From: Primula veris
Lineage: Eukaryota; Streptophyta; Magnoliopsida; Ericales; Primulaceae
Length of the DNA: 64,000 nucleotides
Reading direction: 5' to 3'
Assembly (NCBI GenBank): GCA_963682055.1
Contig: OY821745.1
Location: 18,225,342 to 18,289,341, forward strand
Part shown: in pieces, positions 1-9,564 of the stretch
Layout: each line of letters opens with the position of its first letter
Numbering within the stretch: the first letter of the stretch is position 1
Position numbers and translations under genes: made by a program
Notes under the pieces: model-generated
What the model was told of the DNA's origin: nothing
Seen by the model: the letters and a program-made list of their open reading frames with translations, nothing else
Database searches by the model: none

Positions 1-141
1 TCACACCCACAACTATTATATACACCCAATTCCATATCACACATGTATATTTCACACAAATACGTAATCACCCACAAAACTAAATATCACTATCTTATTA
101 CTAAAAATAATAATAAAGTACAAAATTTCCGAGACGTTACA
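1..141 (-). mobile_element. Ty3/gypsy LTR, 5' terminal part (cut by window edge)
   Basis: This stretch matches 6775-6928 closely and in the same orientation. The right end reads GTTACA, so on the minus strand the LTR begins TGTAAC, the usual TG terminus. It abuts the decayed copia coding region at 142 with no polypurine tract, so it is a separate insertion into that copia element and not the partner LTR of the element at 4775-6928. The rest of the LTR and any target duplication lie outside the window. Confidence 0.7.
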
Positions 142-1999
142 CAATAAGATTTGTTTCATGGGAAACTCTGCTACTTCCAAGGTGGAAGGAAAAGAAACCG
201 TGTTGCTGAGGATGACATCGGGAATGAGTTGACACTGACATGCGTGCTCCATGTGCCGGAAATTCACAAGAATCTGATCTCCGACTCTGTGATAGTTAAC
301 AAAGGGTTTAAACTTGTATTTCAATATGGTAAAATTGTAATTACCTTAAATGGAATGTATGTAGGCCGTGGCTATATGACCAACGGCATATTTAAATTAA
401 ATGTTAGAACACCGGCTCCTAAATTCAAGTCCGCTAGTGGAAGTGCTAAGGCCGAGGCCAGCACTAAGAATAATGTAATCATGAATGTTGCCCAAGTGGC
501 CAATAAAACTTCTTTTGCTTATTCTTGTGATTCATTTAATTTATGACACGGTAGATTAGGTCATGTGAATTTTAATTCTATGAAGAAATTAATATCACTA
601 AATCTACTACCGAATTTTGTCTTTAATAAGCAACATAAATGTAAGGTTTGTGTTGAGGCAAAATTAACTAACTCTTTGTTTCAACATATTAAACGAAGTA
701 CTGAACCTCTCAGTCTGATACATACTGATGTATGCGACTTAAAGTTTATACAAACGCGAGGAGGAAAAAACTATTTCATCACGTTTATAGATGGTTGTAC
801 TAGATACTGCTATGTTTACTTAATGAGAAGTAAAGACGAAGCGGTAGAGAAATTCGCTCTTTATAAGACCGAATTAGAAAATTAACTCAATAAACAGATT
901 AAAATATTGATGAGTGATAGAGGCGGTGAATACGAGGCACCGTTTGCACAGATATGTGCAGAAAGTGACATTATACATCAAACCACATCCGCATACTCTC
1001 CGGAGCAAAATTGGGTTGCTGAGCATAAGAATAGAATGCTCAAGAAAATGATGAATGCTATGTTGATAAGTTCTGAGTTACCACAGAGCATGTGGGGGGA
1101 AGCGCTCTTTTCCGCCAACTATGTATTCAACAAGCTACCGCACAAGAAGCGTGATAAACCACCTTATGAATTATGGAAAGGCCAACGACCGAGCTATAAA
1201 ATCGTAAGGGCTTGGGGTTGTCTTGCGAAGGTTCTAGTCTCGCTTCCGAAAAGAACAAGAATTGAGCCAAAGACGGTAGAATGTGTGTTCATAGGATATG
1301 CACACAATAGTAGTGTTTATCGGTGCACGTAGATACGATCATTGCAGCTCGAGAATCTTTTTTCTTTGATGATATCTTTCCCCGCAAGTCTTGCAAAACT
1401 GTAGAAACTGAGGAGTCGAACAGTGAGGAAAATGTGGTGGCAAGTGAACCGGTGAAGGAAGAAGAAGAGTCTCGACCAAGTAAAAGGGTAAGGAAGGAAA
1501 CCTCCTTTGATCCAGATTTTGTAACCTTCATGATAGAAGGCAAACCCACAATATACGATCAAGCTATGTCATCACTGAAAACCTAATATTGGGAGGAAGC
1601 GATCAACAATAAATTTGAATCGATTTTACAAAATCACACTTGAGAACTAGTGGATCTTCCACCAGAGTGTAAGCCGCTAGGCCACAAGTGGATCTTCAAG
1701 AGGAAGAGAAAGTCGATGGAAAGATCGAAAAATACAAGGCGAGACTTGTAGTGAAAGGTTTTAGGTAAACCGAAGGTGTCGACTATTTCGACACGTATGC
1801 TCTTGTCTCTAGGAATATGTCAATCCGGATTGTCATTGCCCTCGCAGCACTATTCAATTTGGAAATAAATCAGATGGAGGTTAAAACGGCGTTCTTAAAT
1901 GGAGAATTGAAAGAGGAAATTTACATGGAATAACCCAAAATGTTTGTGGTTACAGGTAAAGAACACAAGGTATGTAAACTTTTAAAATCTTTATATTAT
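142..1999 (+). pseudogene. Truncated Ty1/copia polyprotein (pre-integrase, integrase, linker, start of RT)
   Basis: Several adjacent open frames read as one decayed copia polyprotein. The pre-integrase region spans about 151-560; its LWH motif is now a stop followed by HGRLGH near 544. The integrase core follows (HTDVCDLK near 722, SDRGGEYE near 910, PEQNWVAEHKNR near 1000), so the catalytic Asp, Asp and Glu positions can be recognised. The linker is at 1320-1590 (FDPDFVTFM). The RT start is at 1600-1999 (KWIFKRK, YKARLVVKGF, KTAFLNGELKEEIYM) and stops at LLKSLYY, before the YVDD box. There are stops near 545, 883, 1331, 1585 and 1933. Protease, most of RT and RNase H are absent. The motifs resemble the Tork/Tnt1 side of copia. 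It cannot transpose as it stands. Confidence 0.9.
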
Positions 2000-2400
2000 T
2001 GTAGATGATGTAAGCATGTTAAATTGGAGTAAAAAGGGAAGTACTGATTAGGTGGAGACACTTTCATGGGTTGGCAAGCGGTCAAAGAATTACAAAGAAG
2101 CTAACAATTTTCATGGAGTACCTAGTTAAAACTCTTTTAATAAGTGATCAATAGGGCAATCGCAAAATTATAACGTAACATTTACACGTCGTGCAGTTCA
2201 TAGGTTTTGACGTTTTCTTGTAGTGCTATTCCAAGCAGAAACGCATTAGCTTAAAGAGGATGCAATATACTACTACTTAGGAAACAAAATTGTGGTGAGC
2301 TTCTAAAAATAAACTCATTTAGTTTTTGAATTTAATAAGCGACATGTTTAAGTACTAATGAAAACAACCATGTTTTCCAAAAAAATAAAAAATAAAAGTC
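2000..2400. other. Spacer, nothing recognisable
   Basis: AT-rich sequence after the abrupt end of the copia RT. No coding frame, RNA gene or repeat is supported. A few peptide-like stretches could belong to the degenerate exons that follow, but none is convincing. Confidence 0.4.
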
Positions 2401-2401
2401 T

Positions 2402-3402
2402 GAAGTCTTGATGGGAGGTCTCTCTGCAATCGACAAATATCGGGTGAAATGTTCTCCAGCGTTGAAAAGAGACAGTGACCCTGGTGAATGCCAAAGAGTA
2501 CGTGCACAATTTGTTTTTAGCGTAGTTCAATTTTATTGTCTTTAGTGTCTATTCATTTTAGTTTATATTTTTACTGTTGTAGGTGCATCTTCCATTTTAC
2601 CATGATGGTAGCTGGTATAGTGTCATGATCGATCTCTTAAGGCATGAGTTATTGATATTTGATTGGGCCTTTAAAGTTAATGAATTGAGAAGGAGGGATA
2701 ATTATTGAAAAAGTGGTAAAGCTTGACTATTTTATTTTATGTTTCACGAGAAAAGTTAAACTAATTTCTTTCATAATATAATGAATTTTAATTCTTAATT
2801 AAGTAATGTAATAATAGTCGATATTTCTGAAGATGTTGAGGTGTGATCAAGAATTCAGAAATGCTGGTAATGATTACTTGGGAGGCAAATGCTTTCGCTT
2901 GGAAGGTCATGCACACGCATGGGGATTTTGTCATGTAAGTTCACCTGTTTAACAATCACCACCAACTACTTGTTGTGTGTTCAGTACTCACTAGTTCATG
3001 TACTCATTTCACGTCTACTCGTTCGTTCACATATAATCATATTTTTTATGTGTTGTTTCAGGTAAGATTCTGAAGTTGTTGCAATTATGGTAATGAGGAC
3101 CCGTAAAGACATGTGGGGTAGTGTTGTAAGTCAAATGTCGCAATGACTCTTTTCATTTTTAATTTACGAATACACGTTTAACATTCGTTGAATCGCATAT
3201 GACAATCCGTGAAATTAAAAAAAAAAACATAATACTTATGGAATCAACACGGAAAAGTTGCATTAGTGAAGACCTGGTGTTTCTCTTACTTTTGTTTCAT
3301 TTTTCTTTTCATATTGCAGTTTACTCCACTCGACATGCGCACAAAGTTGCTAATGCAGTTCATCTACAACACAGACAACCTCGATTGGAGATGAATCTAT
3401 GA
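2402..3402 (+). pseudogene. Possible Ulp1-like (C48) protease remnant, probably transposon-derived
   Basis: Three separated blocks can be read on the plus strand. Around 2581-2706 a frame gives HDGSWYSVMIDL then ELLIFDWAF, like the His-Trp strand region of Ulp1 proteases. Around 3068-3126 a frame gives DSEVVAIMVMR, like the D-S-D-C-G-V-F-V-M-R block, but with the catalytic Cys position changed. Around 3321-3402 a frame gives DMRTKLLMQFIYNTDN, like the usual C-terminal segment. They are separated by intron-like AT-rich DNA and there are stops. Ulp1-like domains of this kind are carried by some plant Mutator-like transposons. I infer a dead fragment of one; no terminal inverted repeats were found. 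Confidence 0.35.
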
Positions 3403-4154
3403 GAAAGCGCTCAAGTGGCACAAGAAATATTTAATTCAAAAGGCACTACAACTGGATGGATCCAACGGTGAATGAATGCCGGCTCATTTTATTTCATAGT
3501 TACGTATCTCATTTTCTGTTCGTTTTGAACAATGTTGCCTATTTGTTTTTAAAATTTCGTAAATTGTCTACAATTGCTTTGATGGACACGTTTTTTTTTT
3601 TGGAGAAGTGGTTGGTCCTGACTTTCTATTTTTGTTCCGACTAACCGGAGTATGTTTATTATGTTAGCAATGAAAACGTGGGCTGTTAATGTCATGGTTC
3701 TCCAGGTGTGATTTTTTTGCTGCGTAAATTTTATATCGGTCGGTACCATATGTGGTTACAAATATTTAATTTGCTTAGTATTACTTAACAGTATTATCCG
3801 GTTTAATTCCCTTTTGTACCCTGCGTTTTTCAAAAAAAAATAAATTAGTGTCCCATGTCTACAAAAGTTGATTTAGTACCTTACGTATACGATTGGGTTA
3901 ATTTAGTAATCTGGTCGTAAATCAGACCCACCGGTGACAGTCACTCGCTGGTAAGAATACTGGTTTACCCTTACTTTTGGAGGCAAAATTCCCTGTATCT
4001 ATATGTCTCTCTCTCTCACACTCTATCGCACCCTGTATCTGTTGTTGGGATTGAGAAGGTACTAATCAATTGTTTTTGAATGTAATGTTTTGGTGGGGTA
4101 GTGTGTGCGTCTTCAGTGTAATGTTGGTGTGTGTTCACTACTTTAATAGACTTA
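3403..4154. other. Spacer with no gene
   Basis: No supported gene. A short TC-rich tract lies near 4004-4022. The part from about 3800 to 3990 has the phrasing of noncoding DNA-transposon ends (repeated 'tagtacc' type words), but no matching inverted end was found. Confidence 0.4.
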
Positions 4155-4500
4155 GGCCTCATTTGGTACCAGGATTAATAGTCCCGGGACATAATGTTCT
4201 AGGAGTATTATTTAGTGATGTACTATGAATGCTATTAATGAGTCCAATTTTGTGTTTGCTTGAATGGACTATTGTCCATAGTATTTGTTGTCCAAAATCT
4301 TCTATTGGACTAATATGCATTCAATTACTATTTTATCATTTTACTATGTTTATTACATGTTTGTTTAAATTAAACTCGTTTCATTAACAATACATACAAT
4401 TTTATAAAATAAAAATTCATTACATCATATCATCGGTACACAATAACTAGTTACATATATTGTATTTCACTGATAATAGTTAAACTGAAATACATAGTCG
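4155..4500. mobile_element. PIF/Harbinger-like terminal end (one end only)
   Basis: GGCCTCATTTGGTACC follows TTA at 4152-4154. This matches the 5374 terminus of the nearby MITE (GGCCTCGTTTGG on the minus strand) and the TTA/TAA target preference of PIF/Harbinger elements. I see no matching opposite terminus before the gag fragment, so the element is truncated or rearranged. The right limit given is arbitrary. Confidence 0.4.
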
Positions 4501-4610
4501 ATACATGAGTAACATAAGTTACCAATTCATATTTCTCAAAACTTCCACGTTATCGGCTGTTTTTAGAATCAATATAGATCAATGCAAAATTTAAAACTCA
4601 TTAACCAGCA

Positions 4611-4754
4611 AACCAGTTCATATTTCTCAAAATAAGTTCATAAATGGTATTCCCACTTAATTCTAAGAATCTATTGCTAAAACCAATTCATATTTCTCAA
4701 AATAAGCTCATAAATGGTATTCCCACTAAATTCTAAGAATCTATTGCTAAAACC
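4611..4754. repeat. Two-copy 70-bp tandem repeat
   Basis: Units at 4611-4680 and 4681-4750 differ at only a few positions. A shorter related piece lies near 4520-4540. The array sits at the point where the gypsy gag similarity stops and may mark the rearrangement that truncated it. Confidence 0.85.
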
Positions 4755-4774
4755 TCGTCAATGAGTCATCAGAG

Positions 4775-5453
4775 GTTCATGGTTGACACCCCCATAAAAG
4801 ATAGAAGGTTCCATACGCTGAAAATATTTTTGAGCAGCTGAAGGTTCTGTTTCCCTACCAATTAACCCCGCCTTGAGAACCTAAACCCATGCGTCGCATA
4901 GTCTCTGCCATAACCTTCATAAACTGGGTCATCATAGAGTTGTCAACATTACCATTCCCATCTTCATTCGGATTTATGTTCCCTTCCTCCTCAAGATTAT
5001 GAACCTCAGGTGGGGCATCATTACGAATGTCTTCGGGTGGAACCTCACGGCCGATTCTCTCTCGACCACCACTACGACCACCACCACGATTGCGACTTGT
5101 CGTACGACCACTCCCAGATGCCACTTTAGGAGCAGGATTCTGACCCCTAAGGGTGTGTTTGTTTGATGGACTAATGCACTTGGATTGTATTGCAAATGCT
5201 GTGGGACCATCTAGTCCTACGTTTGTTTTGCACTGGGGTGCAGTACTAGTAGTTCAGGTGGACTTCAAATGCTCCTAAAAGCCATCTTTTGCAATACCAT
5301 ATACAGCTAGTATTAGAAATAGTCCGGGTGTATTTGTAATCTCATAGAAAATAGTACCGCAACCAAACGAGGCCTAAAAGTATAAGCACGAGTAGGTATA
5401 GGACCTCGACTCTTACCGCCCGTACCGCGAGTTGGTTTTCGCTTAGGAGCCAT
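4775..5453 (-). pseudogene. Ty3/gypsy gag, N-terminal part, split by a MITE and truncated
   Basis: The reading frame starts at an ATG on the minus strand at 5453 with a basic N-terminus (MAPKRKPTRG). It is interrupted at 5375 by a 224-bp MITE and resumes at 5150 in exactly the same frame when the MITE and one TAA copy are discounted. The downstream part is Gly/Arg/Ser-rich, then acidic (5124-4855), with QFMKVMAETMRRMG, typical of the region before the gag core in chromovirus-like elements. A stop at about 4855 is followed by a shifted frame containing KYFQRMEPS and FYGGVNHEP, resembling the start of the gag core. The similarity ends near 4775. No protease, RT or integrase is present on this side. 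Confidence 0.75.
5151..5374. mobile_element. PIF/Harbinger-type (Tourist-like) MITE, 224 bp
   Basis: The element is bounded by TAA at 5148-5150 and 5375-5377. One end reads GGGTGTGTTTG and the opposite end, on the other strand, GGCCTCGTTTGG, giving imperfect terminal inverted repeats. It has no coding capacity. Discounting it plus one TAA restores the interrupted gag frame, which independently fixes both boundaries. Confidence 0.85.
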
Positions 5454-5723
5454 CAGTAACTACACATAACCATTGCGAAAAGAAAATTGAAATTAAAAAG
5501 CTATCCCACTAAAACGTAAATAACAAGATATTTACCACACATATGTTACGCTCTATAAGTAACTCAAGTAAAAGTTTAGAACAGAATTGTCACGAAGGAA
5601 GCATGCACAATTACCAACAAATGCAGATTTTAATGAAAGTATGTATTACTATCTTATTCCACTACCCGTACATATGTGCCTATCCTACCCAACAGGCAAC
5701 CGAGGTAATCGGAACCCGGTTAA
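5454..5723 (-). other. Gypsy element 5' leader
   Basis: Untranslated stretch between the primer-binding site (5724-5736) and the gag start at 5453, read on the minus strand. The plus-strand open frame of 70 codons inside it has no sign of being real. Confidence 0.55.
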
Positions 5724-5736
5724 CTCTGATACCAAG
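5724..5736 (-). other. Primer-binding site (initiator tRNA-Met type)
   Basis: On the minus strand this reads CTTGGTATCAGAG, one base downstream of the LTR end. TGGTATCAGAG is the standard plant LTR-element PBS, complementary to the 3' end of initiator tRNA-Met. It fixes the orientation of this element as minus. Confidence 0.85.
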
Positions 5737-5737
5737 C

Positions 5738-6689
5738 TGTCACGCCCCGGATTAGGGTAAACCCGACTCGTGAATATTATTAAAAAGGAAAATATTTAAA
5801 TAACGAAACATGCAGAATGTCATTCAATAATATGTCAATCAATAAAACCAAATAAATACTTCAGTGCATACCGATAATCACATTTGATTCACTTTATTGA
5901 CCTAAGAGTAGCCAACGGTGTTCAAATGTGACAACACAAACAATACAATACGTTTTTAGAAATTTCAGCATGAGCTTCGCGTATCTATTTGTTTCCAATA
6001 AATTAAACCTGTCTGAAACAACACATAACAAAATCGCAACGCGGTTACCAAATATTCCAACAAGGATAAATCAAATGCAACCCAGCTGACATTCTATAAA
6101 ATAGCGTAATCTAAAATATACAAGTGCACATGATAAGTTACTCCAACCAAAATAAAAATAATCTCGCGTTAAACGCTTACTAGGCCAGCAAGGCTCAAAA
6201 TTAGATAATGTCAAAATGAACAAAAAATAAGTCTAGCGTGCGTGCGATCACGTGTAATATGATAATGAGCTTCATGCAAACACTCTAAACTTCGCCACCA
6301 TCTACGTCAACACCTGTACATCGATCGTGAACAAAATATACCGAAAACAAAGAAAGGAGGTAAGAAAACAATCTCGCTTTAAAAACGGTGTGTGCTACTA
6401 ATCATGCTCACACAATCCTAACATAGCAAATATGATATCATGGCAAATAATGACAAAGGGCAATTGCACGACAAACACATCAACAAGTGACATTGGAATC
6501 GGCTTCCGAAGTCGCAACCCTAAAACCCAACAGAAGCCACCACTAATGTTGCGTATTGCCGGAGTTGGGCTGCTGGAGTGGTCAACGGTCTGGTCAACGG
6601 ACTGGTCAAAGTCGGTCAACCCTCTCTCCCCCTCTGTAGATGATATATCTCTTTACTGTATATATAGATATATGTGTGTGTCTCGTTTG

Positions 6690-6728
<39 letters not shown>

Positions 6729-6928
6729 TAAATAATTTACTAATTAGTCCACTTATTTATTAAATAATACAAATCACACCCACAACTATCATATGCACAT
6801 TATTAAATATCACATATGTACCCACATATACATACATTTTATACAAATACGTAATCACCCACAAAACTAAATATCACTATCTTATTAATAAAATTAATAA
6901 TAAACTACAAAATTTTCGAGACATTACA
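5738..6928 (-). mobile_element. Ty3/gypsy LTR (5' LTR of the partial element)
   Basis: The LTR is 1191 bp. On the minus strand it begins TGTAATGTCTCG and ends GGGGCGTGACA, giving TG...CA termini, and is followed by a PBS and the gag leader. The 154 bp at 6775-6928 recur at 1-141. Inside are a (TA)n tract at 6697-6724, possibly serving as a TATA region, and downstream of it in the sense direction four GGTCAA words at 6580-6619. The 3' LTR is not in the window, so this is a truncated element. Confidence 0.85.
6580..6619 (-). promoter_or_regulatory. Cluster of four W-box cores in the LTR
   Basis: TTGACC occurs four times on the sense (minus) strand, seen as GGTCAA at 6580, 6592, 6604 and 6614, spaced 12, 12 and 10 bp. 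TTGAC[C/T] is the core bound by WRKY factors. The cluster is about 310-350 bp into the LTR and just past a (TA)n tract, where U3 promoter elements would sit. Regulation by WRKY factors is inferred only. Confidence 0.5.
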
Positions 6929-7764
6929 AGACGCTCTAATCCGATAAGCAAAATTAGTAGTTGCGTAAAGATTGACTGGTATGCCGACTAGAGTACTTGT
7001 GACAGGTGACGATGGTTGGTTGGTCGGTTTGTTTGTCTGACCTATAACTGAAGCTTGTGACAATTAACAAAATCCAAATCATAACCAATTGTAACACTAG
7101 AAAATGAATCAAAACATTGAACAAAATATAAGAACTCACAAAGTCAAGCCATTAACTTTTATATTTAGATTGCATTGCATGCAATTAAAAATGGGTTTTT
7201 GGTGGCAGGTCACCTTTTAAGAAAAAATTTGTTCATATGTCACTACTCTCATAAGATTTTTAATTATAAATCATCTTACAAGTGATAAAAAAAATATTAT
7301 TTTCGTAACTTTTTTTTTTTACTTGATAATTCAAACAAATACTAAAAAAACAAAAAAACATATTTGAAGCTGTTTTTTTACACTTTAATATATTTCTCGT
7401 GTAAATTATAATATCTTTTTTTATGTTTAAAAATAGCTTTTAAGCTCTTTTTTACACTTTAATATTTTTTCCGTATAGATTATAAGTTATATTTTAAGCT
7501 TAAAAACAGCTGTTAAGCTCTTTTTTATTGGGTCGGCTGACTGGAAATTAAAATAGTTTTGGTCCAACACTTGTACTCAAAAATTTTATAAAAAGGCTGA
7601 GACATTGAAGTTTTACAAAAACAAGCTCCCAATCTTCAATGCCCAAAATTGCATGTATAAACAAACTTACCACCCTAACTGAGCACTAACACACAAAGCA
7701 AATTTACCACAAACACACTAACACAACTTAAACCCAAACTAACCACTCTAAGCTTCAAAGCCTA
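6929..7764. other. AT-rich spacer with degenerate 74-bp tandem repeat
   Basis: No gene supported. At 7368-7525 two full units and a partial third (starting at 7368, 7443 and 7516) share the words AGCT, TTTTTTACACTTTAATAT and TTTAAAAATAGC with many differences. Confidence 0.5.
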
Positions 7765-8045
7765 TCCCTAATCTCTTGCAACTTCTCCTGCAGGTTGTTC
7801 TTACACCGTCTGTTCAAGGACCCTTTCCTATTTTAAAGTACTCCACTCCATGCCTTACCCCTATCCAAATCTTCCTGCAAGACCACAATCCTAGCATCTT
7901 ACTGGGTAATAAGGTTTTCCATTTCCTGCCTAGTCATGGCATTTTCCTCATGCTCCACATCAGACCCACTGTCGTGGCCATCATCTCCATTAGGATGGTT
8001 TGCAGCGTGGTTTTTATGGTTACCATTTGCTGCCAGAAGATTAAA
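7765..8045 (-). pseudogene. Gag-like N-terminal fragment (Ty3/gypsy type)
   Basis: The minus strand gives an Asn/His-rich stretch, then DGHDSGSDVEHEENAMT, then RQEMENLITQ, a stop, and VVLQEDLDRGKAW. The acidic stretch followed by a short coiled coil resembles the start of plant gypsy gag proteins. The frame is broken by stops, and no adjacent LTR or pol was recognised. The longer plus-strand open frame over the same bases looks like its shadow. Confidence 0.35.
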
Positions 8046-8444
8046 AGAAATATAGAGGGTTCAAGATTAAGAGAAATATAGAGGGCGGGGTGGAGGGGGT
8101 TGTATGTAATGTTTTGTATATGAAACCTATCAGAAAAAAGCAATATATGTATCATACGAATATTAGTGATTCTTGCACTATTCTTAACTGTAGAAATTAA
8201 CATTCATTTACTCTCACACTCAATCATTTACTCAAACCCTTCACCCCACCTTCCACATTCATGCCACCTTGTCACTCCAAATATCACATCTATTTATATA
8301 TGTACTAATTACTCCCTAAAAAGGGTTCAATATCCTAAACAACCATAAACCACCATGGCATTAAATTGACACTACAACAATTTGGTGTGAAGGTCAATCA
8401 GTTTTTTGCATGTTTTCAGTATTAGTTATCATACGAAAAATGCC

Positions 8445-9551
8445 TGTTGAAACATAGGTTCATTATTTGATTTTGATTACAAGTGTTCTAATGATTTTAC
8501 TTATAGTTGAAAATTTCTTTATTCGATGATTTAATACTTCATCTTTTCCAAAAAGAGATCTTATATATTTCAGGATTTAAAATGATAGACCATTCGATAT
8601 CGAAGTTAACGGCTCAAACGTAACTCATTTTGGAGTCCGAACGTGAAAAATATAAGAGTTTCAAGAAACCGAATTACCTGATTTTTATATTCGTTGAAAA
8701 ATATCCGACAGGTCGAATTACCAATCGAAAAGTGCAAAAGTTTGTCAGTAAGCTCCCAAGATTTTCCGATAGGTTAAAAATGGAGTTCGACGGATCAAAA
8801 ATCTGATGTTTTGAATTAAGTCACTTTTGCTTTATCTAAGTGTGGCTTTTACCCATTTAGTAAAACACCCAACAAATAAAAACGGACATTTTGAGACCAA
8901 TGGATATTTTGAGTTTCCAAAAACCCCTCAATCCATCTCCTAAACTCAACAATCATCAACTCTAACAAGAGAAATAAGCCCAAAAAGTGGGAAATCAAGA
9001 ATAGAGGCGATCAAGCTAAAGCCAAACACTATCATACACATATATTAGCTTAATCTTGAGTGATACACATTTGTATATTATTCATCAAGATAGAAGCAAT
9101 TGATATAGAGTGATTTCATCACAAATTTGTAAAAAACATTTTATAAGCTCATTTGTGAGTGAGTGATCGGGTACAGATTTTGTAAGCGAGTGTAGCTTAA
9201 AACATCTAGGTCTTTTCATCCGTGGATTAGCTCGTTAGGTTGTAATCTTGTGAAGAAAATTATAGTGATAATACCCGGTAACGTTTAACTCCGGGGAGAG
9301 GACGTAAGCGGGTTGCCGAACCTCTATATATCATGTGTCAATCTATTTACCTACTTTTTACTTTACGCATTCCTTATATTACTTATTTGCTTGCTAGCGT
9401 ATAGTATTTCTAGCGTTTTGTTACTTTTTGTTAAAGTCTTAAGGTTAGAATTGTGATAGGTGGCTTGTTAGGTGCACTTATATTTTAATTAGACGAAATC
9501 CTCTTAAAACTTTATTCACCCCCTTCTAAGGTTTAGCCGCACGGGCCAACA
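8445..9551 (+). repeat. 5' LTR of the SIRE-like element
   Basis: It is 1107 bp and aligns along its length with 14307-15447. It begins TGTTGAAACATAGG and ends GCCAACA. Near 8700-8790 it contains repeated CGACAGGTCGAA-like words. Confidence 0.85.
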
Positions 9552-9552
9552 A

Positions 9553-9564
9553 TTGGTATGAGAG
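9553..9564 (+). other. Primer-binding site of the SIRE-like element
   Basis: TTGGTATGAGAG lies one base after the 5' LTR. It differs by one base from the usual TTGGTATCAGAG initiator tRNA-Met PBS. Confidence 0.75.

Noticed and set aside
1..6928. One gypsy element with LTRs at 1-141 and 5738-6928
   Set aside because: The region between holds a plus-strand copia fragment directly abutting position 141 without a polypurine tract, so the two LTRs belong to separate insertions.
7776..8081. 101-codon plus-strand open frame
   Set aside because: Opposite to a gag-like minus-strand fragment with better protein character; judged a shadow.
8370..8390. CACTACAACAATTTGG, a CACTA-like terminus
   Set aside because: No opposite terminus or 3-bp duplication could be found before the SIRE-like LTR.
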